Under the pieces are notes generated by a model. That model was not told the DNA's origin and made no database searches. It was given only the letters and a program-made list of their open reading frames with translations. A program made the position numbers and the translations under genes. From the NCBI GenBank assembly GCA_020356005.1, contig CP070629.1:2179783-2213499 (forward strand): a stretch of 33,717 nucleotides of DNA, written 5' to 3'. Positions 26,146-33,423 of this stretch are shown in pieces. Every line of letters begins with the position of its first letter. The stretch's first letter is position 1. The stretch comes from Thermoplasmata archaeon. GTDB taxonomy: Archaea > Thermoplasmatota > Penumbrarchaeia > JAEHCK01 > GCA-020356005.

Positions 26146-26440
26146 TGGAAACACCGAGGAGGGGTAAATTCTAATAGCTATAAATAAAATTCGAAATGGT
26201 GAGTACGATAGGTAATTATAAATTGATTTCCTATCACTGTTATATGCGGCACGGCCCTACACCGTTTATAAGTATAATAATATGAGATAATACTGTTAGA
26301 TGACGCACCGCCAAGCACCTTTGGTAATTATGAAATAATTTAACTTCACCGCTGATATAGATTTAGAGTGTTGGCAACTAGGTGTGGGCAACTAGCGGCT
26401 ACGCAGTTTACGGGCCTTGAATGGTGAATGGTGAGAATAT
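26146..26440. other. Gene-free AT-rich region
   Basis: No gene. GGCAACTAG is duplicated at 26373-26381 and 26387-26395, and GAATGGTGAATGGTGAGAA at 26420-26438 resembles the inverse of words near 23785-23800. Otherwise nothing is recognised. Confidence 0.4.
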
Positions 26441-26572
26441 TCAGGGCTGGGGCCTCGGGTATGGGGGCTGGGATTGATTCCAAATTAATGGGATTACCTT
26501 GTCGGATTTGGTAAGGTATTTTTTACCGCGAAAGCCGCGAAGTCCGCGAAAGTAATCTAGGGTTTTGATTTT
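26441..26572 (-). repeat. Dispersed repeat, inverted match to 296-428
   Basis: On the minus strand this reads as an 'aaccctagatta' block, TTCGCGG runs, ACCTTACCAAATCCGACAAG, TAATCCCATTAATTTGGAAT, CAATCCCAGCCCCC and CCCGAGGCCCCAGCCC. The same order occurs on the plus strand at 296-428, with most positions identical. Noncoding. Confidence 0.7.
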
Positions 26573-26638
26573 TAATGTATTGATCATTGATGTCCCCCCT
26601 CCACGAAGTTAGCCACGAAGTACATTAAGACCTAGGAC

Positions 26639-26730
26639 TTCCGTGGTTCCGTGATTCCGTGGTTAATACTTCACCTGTCATGCAAAGGAGAAAAGGTAAA
26701 CCACGGAGGCACGGAAGACACGGAAACGGT
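26639..26730 (+). repeat. Direct repeat flanking the GxxExxY gene, left copy
   Basis: Starts TTCCGTGGTTCCGTG, passes through CACCTGTCATGCAAAGGAG and ends AACCACGGAGGCACGGAAG plus ACACGGAAAC. Its ends are complementary (CCGTGGTT / AACCACGG), so it can fold on itself. The right copy at 27253-27335 is in the same orientation with most positions identical. Confidence 0.7.
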
Positions 26731-26738
26731 ATTATGTA

Positions 26739-27119
26739 TCAATCATTTACGACTCTTTTAATTTCTATTTTTGTTTTTGCAAAGTTTATGATTAATCCAA
26801 CATTTAAATTGGTAGCTTTCAAATAAGATAATATTTGGGCTCTATGTACATTTGAAATTTCGCTTACTGCTTTTAATTCAATAATTATCTTATCATCGAT
26901 TAATAAATCTATTCTATGTAGACCCACTTCTTCATCTTAATAAATTATTTTTACTTCCTTTTCTGTTTCAAAAGGTATATTTTGTAATCCCAGTTCTTTT
27001 TTCATTGCATTATGATAAACACTTTCTAAAAACCCTGGCCCTAATATTTTATGAACTTCGATTGCCGCAGCATTGATTTTATCACTTAGATCCCAATATT
27101 TTTTCCCTGTAACATACAT
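26739..27119 (-). pseudogene. GxxExxY protein, interrupted by one in-frame stop
   Basis: A single reading frame of 126 codons plus stop. The first part (from ATG 27119) contains INAAAIEVHKILGPGFLESV followed by Y, the GxxExxY signature, then LGLQNIPFETEKEVKIIY. A TAA stop follows at 26939-26937. The same frame continues DEEVGLHRIDLLIDDKIIIE, LKAV and INFAKTKIEIKRVV. Family members normally have a lysine at the stop position, so a single AAA to TAA change explains the break. The R-x-D...E-x-K layout (HRIDLL, IIELK) resembles the PD-(D/E)XK nuclease core. The gene sits between two direct repeats of about 85 bp (26639-26730, 27253-27335). It is broken here unless the stop is a sequencing error or is read through. 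Confidence 0.82.
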
Positions 27120-27252
27120 ACTATCATCCTGATTAGTTATTGTTATAATTTCATAATGGATAGACTATAAAAACCTGAAATTTAGAGAGGTGGTAAAAAG
27201 TAATCAAAATCAAATATAAATAAACCTGAAAGTAAATCTATAATGATATTAT
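27120..27252. other. Upstream region of the GxxExxY gene
   Basis: AT-rich gap between the GxxExxY start and the right direct repeat. No gene or clear element seen. Confidence 0.35.
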
Positions 27253-27335
27253 ATTCCGTGGTTCCGTGGTTAATACCTCACCTGCCATGCAAAGGAGCCT
27301 AAATAAACCACGAAGGCACGGAAGACACGGAAACA
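27253..27335 (+). repeat. Direct repeat flanking the GxxExxY gene, right copy
   Basis: Reads ATTCCGTGGTTCCGTGG, CACCTGCCATGCAAAGGAG, AACCACGAAGGCACGGAAG and ACACGGAAAC. Same orientation and order as 26639-26730. With the left copy it brackets a cassette of about 700 bp that holds only the GxxExxY gene. Confidence 0.7.
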
Positions 27336-27625
27336 AATTTTAAGATTTTAATATTTCTCCTTTTCCATTATTTCTTTTTCTGAATCTGTGATCTTCGCGC
27401 TTTTCGCGGTTAATAAATCCCCTCTGAGTCCCGTGTCATTTAATTATATATGTTCAGACAGAACGCTCTTCGCTCCGCTCAGATAGCCTACGATCTGCTT
27501 AGATTATGCTTAAAGGCTATGGATCCTGATTATATTGCTTTAAATGCTATTATTGATAATTGAAATTAAAAACACAACCTTTATAATATAATTAAATTTA
27601 TAAAAAGTATCTATATTTTATACTG
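27336..27625. other. Gene-free region upstream of the FG-GAP gene
   Basis: No gene. CCTGATTATATTGCTTT at 27529-27545 repeats sequence near 17481-17497. From 27550 the DNA becomes strongly AT-rich, ending in the promoter of the next gene. Confidence 0.4.
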
Positions 27626-27626
27626 A

Positions 27627-27634
27627 TTTATATA
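27627..27634 (+). promoter_or_regulatory. TATA box of the FG-GAP surface protein gene
   Basis: TTTATATA about 45 bases before the ATG at 27676. Transcription would start near 27657, leaving a short leader with GGTGA (27667-27671) four bases before the ATG. Confidence 0.5.
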
Positions 27635-27675
27635 TTTACTACACAGAAACAACTATTGAAATATGCGGTGATATT

Positions 27676-30135
27676 ATGAACTCGAGTTCTAAACTATCTG
27701 TAATTATTTTGATTTGCACCCTGCTTGTTTTAACCAATTTTGTAAGCCTCTTTGCCGCCGGCAATGATGATTCGGGCGTACATGTAGGCGCGCCCTCCCG
27801 GACATCCTCCCGGGCGCTGACATTTACAGAAGCATCCTCCGGGCTGCCTACCACCGGCGATTATAACTATATCGCTTTCGGGGACTTCAATTCCGATACC
27901 AATATCGATATCGCCTTCGGCGGCGAGGATTACAGCAATATGGTTGGCCAGGGCATTTACGCTTATGCAGGTAACGGCGGCTCCTCTTGGAACGACGCAT
28001 CCTCCGGTCTTCCTTCTGAAAATTCCTGGGGCGGTCTCCAGCTCGCAGATGCGGATTCGGACAGCCTCATGGAACTGTACGGCACCGACGAGCACTGGGG
28101 TACGGACAACAAGGAGGGTTTGAAGGTCTGGGAATACCAGAGCGGCTCATGGACGGATTCCGCAACGCATGTAAGCACGCCGCTGCCCGCCGGTAATCCC
28201 GATAATGTGATTATAACCGATATCACCGGCGACAGCAGCCTCGATATGGTACTGTGCAGGAACAACGGTCTTAAATACTACGAGAATTCCGGCGGTAACC
28301 CGGCTATCTGGCAGGATAAATCAACAGGTTTGGCAACAGACGGCGAGTTCACTGCAGCGGCCGTGGGGGATGTGAACAAGGACGGCCTGAAAGACATCGT
28401 TGCTTGCGATTACAGCGACCACGAATATCTGTTCATCCAGAAATCGTCGGGGACGCTCTGGTCGGACCAAAGCACGGGTGTTACCTCGCCGGGCAACACA
28501 TTGGGCGCTGCGGTTGGCGATGTTAACGGCGATTCGCATATGGATATTGTGTTCGGAACCACCGGCAGCGGTGTGAAGTGCTTGCTGGGTAACAGCGGCG
28601 GTGCCGACGGCTCAACCTTCACATGGACCGAAGCCAACAGCGGCCTGCCCACCGGGAACAGGTACCTCCAGATCCAGCTGGCGGATATCGACGGCGATAC
28701 CGACCTCGACTTGATCGCTCCGGCCGCGTCCGGCAACAAGGGCATCCAGATCTACCTGGGCAACGGTGCTGCGAGCCCGGGTACCGACATGACATGGACT
28801 CTTGCTACAAGTACTAATGTGGCATCCTCAGATAACTGGTGTGGCGCCAATGTCTACGATATTAACGGTGATGGAAGTCTGGATATCGTCGGCGCCAGCT
28901 GGAGCAACAAGGGCATCAAGGCCTGGCTGAACGACGGCGGCACCGTTGAGCCGGACAATACCGCACCAGATGCCATCACCGACCTGGAAATAAAAGAGAT
29001 GGGAGAGGATTACGCGACGTTGGGCTGGAGTGCGGTTGGCGATGACGGTTCCGACGGGACTGCAACGAAGTACGATGTGCGCTATTCGGAATCGTTGATA
29101 ACGGATTCGAACTGGAACACCGCACAGCAGGCCGACGGCGAGCCCTCCCCCAAGTCCGCTGGCAAACAGGAAACCTTTGTGGTTACCGGCCTGGAGTCGG
29201 CCACCACCTACTATTTCGCAATTAAAGTTGCGGATGAGGTTTTGAACTGGGCACCGCTGTCAAATGTGGAGACCGGTACAACCTCCGGGGTGTCCAAACC
29301 GCCTCTTGCCGTGGTGCTGACACCTTCTAAGACCACCGTGGATTCAGGTGAAAGCTTTACACTTACCATCAAGGCCACCACCCAGGACGGCGGATCGGCT
29401 GTATCAGGGGCATCAGTAGAATTATCATCAGATTCAACCGGGGTTGTAATTACGCCTGTTACTGGCACCACTGACGGCACCGGCGAGTTGAGTGCAGCGA
29501 TAACAGCGCCGATGCTTTCCGCAGCTGGCGAGATAACAATATTTTCAAAGGTATCTGAAGCCGACTACAAGAGCAATTATACGTGGGTAGTAATAGATGT
29601 AAATGCGTTGAAACCCGACCAGCAGTACAACCTGAAAATAGTCAAGGAAGATATTACATTTTCAGAGTCTGATATAAACGATGGCGATTATGTTACTATA
29701 TATGCCAAAATTGAAAACGATGGTTCACTGGACGCGGAAGATTTCAGTGTAAAATTCTATGTAAACGATAATCAATTGGGCTCTGGAAGTGAACATGACC
29801 TGCAGTCCGGCGAAACTGTTTCTGCAGAAGCGGTGTGGCTAGCATCTGAGGGTACGCATAAAATCAAGGTCGAGATAGTGCCGAAAGAAACCGTACTGGA
29901 CTCCAACAGCGGCGATAACAGTGCAGAGACGGAAATTACCGTGGGGACGAAGGGCGATACGGATGAGGATGATGATGAAAAAGAGGGGATGCTGGACAAC
30001 ACATTATTCCTGGTTATCGTTATAATTGCCGTTGTCATAGTTGTCGTTCTTATCATGGTGGCAAAGGGCAAAAGCAAAGGCGGAAAACAGCCGGAGCCAG
30101 AAGAAAGGGTGGAAACGGAGGAAGATTCTAAATAA
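27676..30135 (+). CDS. Membrane-anchored surface protein: FG-GAP propeller, FN3, Ig-like, CARDB
   Basis: 819 residues. The signal peptide is about 1-28 (LSVIILICTLLVLTNFVSLF). Seven FG-GAP/VCBS repeats follow (about 55-420): FGDFNSDTNIDIAFGG, ADADSDSLMELYG, TDITGDSSLDMVLC, VGDVNKDGLKDIVAC, VGDVNGDSHMDIVFG, LADIDGDTDLDLIAP and VYDINGDGSLDIVGA. The Dx(D/N)xDG loops are typical calcium sites. An FN3 domain (about 432-538, TYYFAIKVADE), an Ig-like beta domain (about 543-648) and a CARDB domain (about 650-760, SLDAEDFSVKFYV, SNSGDNSAE) come next. An acidic linker, a single transmembrane helix (about 775-796) and a charged tail complete it. The layout implies an extracellular adhesin or binding protein held in the cytoplasmic membrane. 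Ligand unknown. Confidence 0.88.
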   Translation: MNSSSKLSVIILICTLLVLTNFVSLFAAGNDDSGVHVGAPSRTSSRALTFTEASSGLPTTGDYNYIAFGDFNSDTNIDIAFGGEDYSNMVGQGIYAYAGNGGSSWNDASSGLPSENSWGGLQLADADSDSLMELYGTDEHWGTDNKEGLKVWEYQSGSWTDSATHVSTPLPAGNPDNVIITDITGDSSLDMVLCRNNGLKYYENSGGNPAIWQDKSTGLATDGEFTAAAVGDVNKDGLKDIVACDYSDHEYLFIQKSSGTLWSDQSTGVTSPGNTLGAAVGDVNGDSHMDIVFGTTGSGVKCLLGNSGGADGSTFTWTEANSGLPTGNRYLQIQLADIDGDTDLDLIAPAASGNKGIQIYLGNGAASPGTDMTWTLATSTNVASSDNWCGANVYDINGDGSLDIVGASWSNKGIKAWLNDGGTVEPDNTAPDAITDLEIKEMGEDYATLGWSAVGDDGSDGTATKYDVRYSESLITDSNWNTAQQADGEPSPKSAGKQETFVVTGLESATTYYFAIKVADEVLNWAPLSNVETGTTSGVSKPPLAVVLTPSKTTVDSGESFTLTIKATTQDGGSAVSGASVELSSDSTGVVITPVTGTTDGTGELSAAITAPMLSAAGEITIFSKVSEADYKSNYTWVVIDVNALKPDQQYNLKIVKEDITFSESDINDGDYVTIYAKIENDGSLDAEDFSVKFYVNDNQLGSGSEHDLQSGETVSAEAVWLASEGTHKIKVEIVPKETVLDSNSGDNSAETEITVGTKGDTDEDDDEKEGMLDNTLFLVIVIIAVVIVVVLIMVAKGKSKGGKQPEPEERVETEEDSK

Positions 30136-30152
30136 ACCCACTTTAATCTAGT

Positions 30153-30521
30153 ATTGCTTCTAAATACTACCAAGTCTCAAATATTACAAAATCCAAAGTA
30201 AGCTCAAACTCCCAATTTCAAAAACAAATTCCAACTACCAAATCATTCACAAAAAAACAACTGCAACATAGGGTGATTTTAAATCCAAAACTCAAAATTC
30301 AAAATAAATCCAAAGTAAACCTCAAATCTTTAAAAGGATTTTCTGCCGCGTTTGATATTTGGATTTCCGGAGTTCTTTAACAATAGAACGGCACGGCCGT
30401 TCGAACATTCCAATATATGCGACTCCGGCGGTATACGATATGCTATCCAAAGATTCTAGGTAGTTATTTGAAGTTTGAGCTTACTTAGTAGTATTTGTAA
30501 TATTTGGATTTAAGAAGCAAT
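30153..30521. repeat. Inverted-repeat element (MITE-like) between surface protein and radical SAM genes
   Basis: The left arm (30153-30210) and right arm (30472-30521) are inverted copies. They share ATTGCTTCT, AAATATTACAAA and AAGTAAGCTCAAACT in matching order. Internal words (AAATCCAAA, CTCAAA) are reiterated, and a perfect hairpin GAACGGC-ACG-GCCGTTC lies at 30386-30402. The hairpin block also occurs inverted at 1-23. No gene inside. Confidence 0.6.
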
Positions 30522-30545
30522 AAAAAATTGTAAAGAGGTCTCTTC

Positions 30546-31442
30546 ATGCTAACGGGAATCCATTTCTTATTGACCTATAAATGTAATATGGAATGCGACC
30601 ACTGCTTCGTGTACAGTGCACCTAGCTCCAGAGGTACGTTCACTTTGGACCAGCTCAGAAAGGTTTTTTCGGAGATCGAGAAGATCGGTACGATAGAGCA
30701 GGTGTATTTCGAAGGCGGCGAGCCGTTCATGTTCTACCCTCTAATGCTTGAAGGCATAAAGCTTGCCGCCGCGCAGGACCTGGAGATAGGTATAGTAACG
30801 AACTCGTACTGGGCTACGAGCGATGAAGATGCTGAGCTGTGGTTGAAGCCGCTGGAAGGTATGAAGCTCGTGGATTTGAGCGTCAGCGACGATACGTTCC
30901 ATTACGGCGAAGACGAACCCAATCCCACCAGATTTGTTGAAGTTGCAGCAGAAAAGCTCGGGATACCCGTGGGTTCGATTTGCATCGATAAGCCCAGCGT
31001 ACAGGCCGGCGATGAAAGCACCAAAGGCCAACCCTACATAACCGGCGGGGCGCTTTTGAAAGGCCGGGCAGTAGAGAAATTGATGGAGGGATTACCTCTA
31101 ACATCCTATGATAAATTCACGGACTGCCTGGTGGAAGACCTCAGAAACCCCGGGAGGGTACATGTCGACTCCTACGGGTACGTGCACCTGTGCCAGGGAC
31201 TGGTCATCGGCAATATGTGGGAAACGCCGCTTTCCGAACTGGTAACAAAATACAACGCGGACGACCACCCCATCTGCAAACCGCTCGTAGAAGGCGGCCC
31301 GGTACAACTCGCCAAAGAGTTCGATGTGACACCCGACGACAAATATGCTACCGCATGCCACTTCTGCTATGAAGTACGAATGAAACTGCTGGACAAATTC
31401 CCGCAATTCCTCGCTCCAAAGCAAGTTTATGGGATTGAATAA
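30546..31442 (+). CDS. Radical SAM enzyme with extra C-terminal cysteines
   Basis: 298 residues from an ATG with GAGGT six bases upstream. The cluster motif CX3CX2C is at C13, C17 and C20 (YKCNMECDHC), GGEP follows at 57-60, and the VTNSYWA strand at about 84-90. Additional cysteines at 194, 216, 244, 271 and 274, with the HLCQGLVIGNMWETPLSEL stretch, resemble a SPASM or twitch-type auxiliary cluster domain. The family includes peptide-modifying and heme- or cofactor-related enzymes. No small peptide gene was recognised next to it, so the substrate is unknown. The gene ends inside a palindromic repeat and converges on the HAAS-domain gene. The last residues YGIE are encoded by bases shared with the opposite gene's end. 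Confidence 0.86.
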   Translation: MLTGIHFLLTYKCNMECDHCFVYSAPSSRGTFTLDQLRKVFSEIEKIGTIEQVYFEGGEPFMFYPLMLEGIKLAAAQDLEIGIVTNSYWATSDEDAELWLKPLEGMKLVDLSVSDDTFHYGEDEPNPTRFVEVAAEKLGIPVGSICIDKPSVQAGDESTKGQPYITGGALLKGRAVEKLMEGLPLTSYDKFTDCLVEDLRNPGRVHVDSYGYVHLCQGLVIGNMWETPLSELVTKYNADDHPICKPLVEGGPVQLAKEFDVTPDDKYATACHFCYEVRMKLLDKFPQFLAPKQVYGIE

Positions 31443-31573
31443 GGGGAGAGGAATCTCCCCTTAAACCCCTCTCTTTTTTTATCATTTTGGGTATGCCTAC
31501 GATTTTATTAAAAATCATTAGGCATACCCATTTCGATAGAAAAAGAGGGGTTATTAGGGGATTCCTCCCCTAA
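31441..31573. repeat. Palindromic multi-hairpin intergenic repeat, copy 2
   Basis: Same plan as 21266-21391. Outer hairpin AAGGGGAGA/TCTCCCCTT, AACCCCTC (31463-31470) pairing with GAGGGGTT near 31555, inner hairpin GGGTATGCCTA (31489-31499) with TAGGCATACCC (31519-31529), and a last hairpin TTAGGGGA/TCCCCTAA. The inner stem differs in sequence and length from copy 1 but remains perfectly paired. It fills the whole gap between two convergent genes and could terminate both. Confidence 0.78.
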
Positions 31574-33423
31574 TCAATCCCATAATCTACTTGGATTGGG
31601 GCCACCTGGCCGTTTTTGTATGTATATGCGGTTGTGAATGCGCCGACGATGGAAACCGAGTTATCGGAGGGGTTAAAGGCGCAGTTCAAGAAGTGTGGGC
31701 TCAGTCCTGAATCAACGAGGGTAACGGACTGGCCGTCGAAGCTTAGTACGAGCCGGCTGGAGTCGTCGCGGTCGTAAACCCCTTCTTCGGGGTTCCAGCC
31801 GGCGTGGCCGCCGACCATTATAACTCTTTTTTCAACTGGGTGGTAGACCGCATCGAAAATAGGTTCGTAGCTTGTTACGGGATTTGTTATGCTCTCAACA
31901 GTAAGATTTACATTGATTTTATAGAGCTGGCCGAGGTTCGCTGTGATAATAAAGTAATTCCAATCGGGAACCCAGAGGGCACTGAAGCAGCTTGACAGCG
32001 TCCCGGGCGTGTCCAGAATGGAGAAGGTGCCGTTCAAAATACTATTGTTGCCGGGCTGGAACGCAATTATGATACCCTTGGAAAAATCCGAGGCTTGATG
32101 ACCAACAAGTAATGCAAAGCTCCCGTTACCGTTCCATGCAAGATCGTCAAAGTTGACATCAGGTGCAATCGTATCCGGTAGATAGCTGTAAGTGCTTTTA
32201 TTATCTTGAATGACAGCGAGGAGGCCGTTGTAACCCACTGCTATTGCAAATTCCCCGTTAGGCGCGAATTTGACTGCATGGAATGAATCGGTTGCCTGTA
32301 CCGCTAGATTTACAAGGCCGGTGCCGTCATATTTGTAAATACTTCCAGCCGCACCGCACAACAATGCATACCCACCGCCCGGGTGCCATGCAATATCGTA
32401 GAGGTATTCGAAAGGCGAGGGCTCGATAACTTCGATTGTAACACCGTCGGATTTTATTACCGGCATGTCCTCCCCGACGACCAGACAATACTCTCCACCA
32501 GGCTTGTACAAGACGGCCTGCAGCCACGGCCCGGAAAGTATTGTATCATAGGGTTCGAATACTACAATTTGTGTAACTGTTTTGTTTGTATCGAACCAGT
32601 ATAGAATCCCTTTTGTGCAGTCAATAAATTTATACGCGTAAATTTTATCATTATAAACCTGTTCATAAAGCACCCGATTCGAACCGAGCAGGCAATTCTG
32701 AGTCTCTGTGTAACTTGCTCTTACCGTTTTTTTCGCACCGTCGGACTTGTTCAATACATCCTCTAACGGCGTACCGATCCTGATCCCCTTTTCTGTTCCA
32801 CCTTCGTAGCCGGAATTGAATCTGATCTCCGAAATTGTATTGCTGTCCTTTTCCACCAGAAAATCCATGCTCCTGGATTCGTTGTAGTCCATCCAGATGG
32901 TTGTTTCCGTCTCCTCCTGTTGTTCCGGTTCACCGTAAGTATTTAGAATTCTTACCTGTCCATCACCGATTTGAATTGATTGCAATCCCTTTCCTTCATA
33001 TATTGTTAAAAATGTTATATTTGCATCTATTTCTATTTCATCCTTGTCCTCTTCCTCTTCTGGATTAAAAAGGAAGATAAACCCCGCCATTGTCAACGTT
33101 GAAAGCAATAGCACAACGACTATTGCAATCACAGCAATCTTCTTCTTTGATGAGCCTTTTTCAGCTTTGAAATCCTTCTCTTCAGACAGCTGTCGGCGGT
33201 ATTCCGATGCGATCTCTTTTGGCGCTCCGAACTCTTCGATTATTTTATTTATTTCGGCGGGAGGCAGTTCAGCTATCTTTTTTGCACTTTTAACATCATC
33301 AATCTTCTCGCCGAGATGCCCTTCTATTTCCTGTAATATTGATTGTTTGGTTTTGGAGTCGACATCTCCAAGCTCTTTACCGATAGTTTTTAAGTAATTC
33401 TGGATTTCCTTCGGGGTGGCCAT
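31570..33423 (-). CDS. HAAS-domain membrane protein with extracytoplasmic beta-propeller
   Basis: 617 residues from ATG 33423. I chose this start because GGAGGTGA lies four bases before it, and a longer frame to 33471 merely overlaps the upstream gene. Residues 1-85 form a helical HAAS/DUF1700-type domain (IQNYLKTIGKEL, ILQEIEGHLGEKIDD, EFGAPKEIASEYRRQL). A basic patch, one transmembrane helix (about 96-119) and an acidic stretch (121-131) follow. Next comes a domain of about 150 residues with GIRIGTPLEDVLNKSDG, then a propeller-like region (about 290-610) with repeats such as AWHPGGGYALLCG, KFAPNGEFAIAVG, AWNGNGSFALLVG and VYHPVEKRVIMVG. HAAS domains commonly pair with PadR regulators, and the PadR gene here overlaps it by one base (TAATG). 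It probably senses an outside signal and passes it to PadR, which is an inference. Confidence 0.82.
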   Translation of the reverse strand: MATPKEIQNYLKTIGKELGDVDSKTKQSILQEIEGHLGEKIDDVKSAKKIAELPPAEINKIIEEFGAPKEIASEYRRQLSEEKDFKAEKGSSKKKIAVIAIVVVLLLSTLTMAGFIFLFNPEEEEDKDEIEIDANITFLTIYEGKGLQSIQIGDGQVRILNTYGEPEQQEETETTIWMDYNESRSMDFLVEKDSNTISEIRFNSGYEGGTEKGIRIGTPLEDVLNKSDGAKKTVRASYTETQNCLLGSNRVLYEQVYNDKIYAYKFIDCTKGILYWFDTNKTVTQIVVFEPYDTILSGPWLQAVLYKPGGEYCLVVGEDMPVIKSDGVTIEVIEPSPFEYLYDIAWHPGGGYALLCGAAGSIYKYDGTGLVNLAVQATDSFHAVKFAPNGEFAIAVGYNGLLAVIQDNKSTYSYLPDTIAPDVNFDDLAWNGNGSFALLVGHQASDFSKGIIIAFQPGNNSILNGTFSILDTPGTLSSCFSALWVPDWNYFIITANLGQLYKINVNLTVESITNPVTSYEPIFDAVYHPVEKRVIMVGGHAGWNPEEGVYDRDDSSRLVLSFDGQSVTLVDSGLSPHFLNCAFNPSDNSVSIVGAFTTAYTYKNGQVAPIQVDYGID

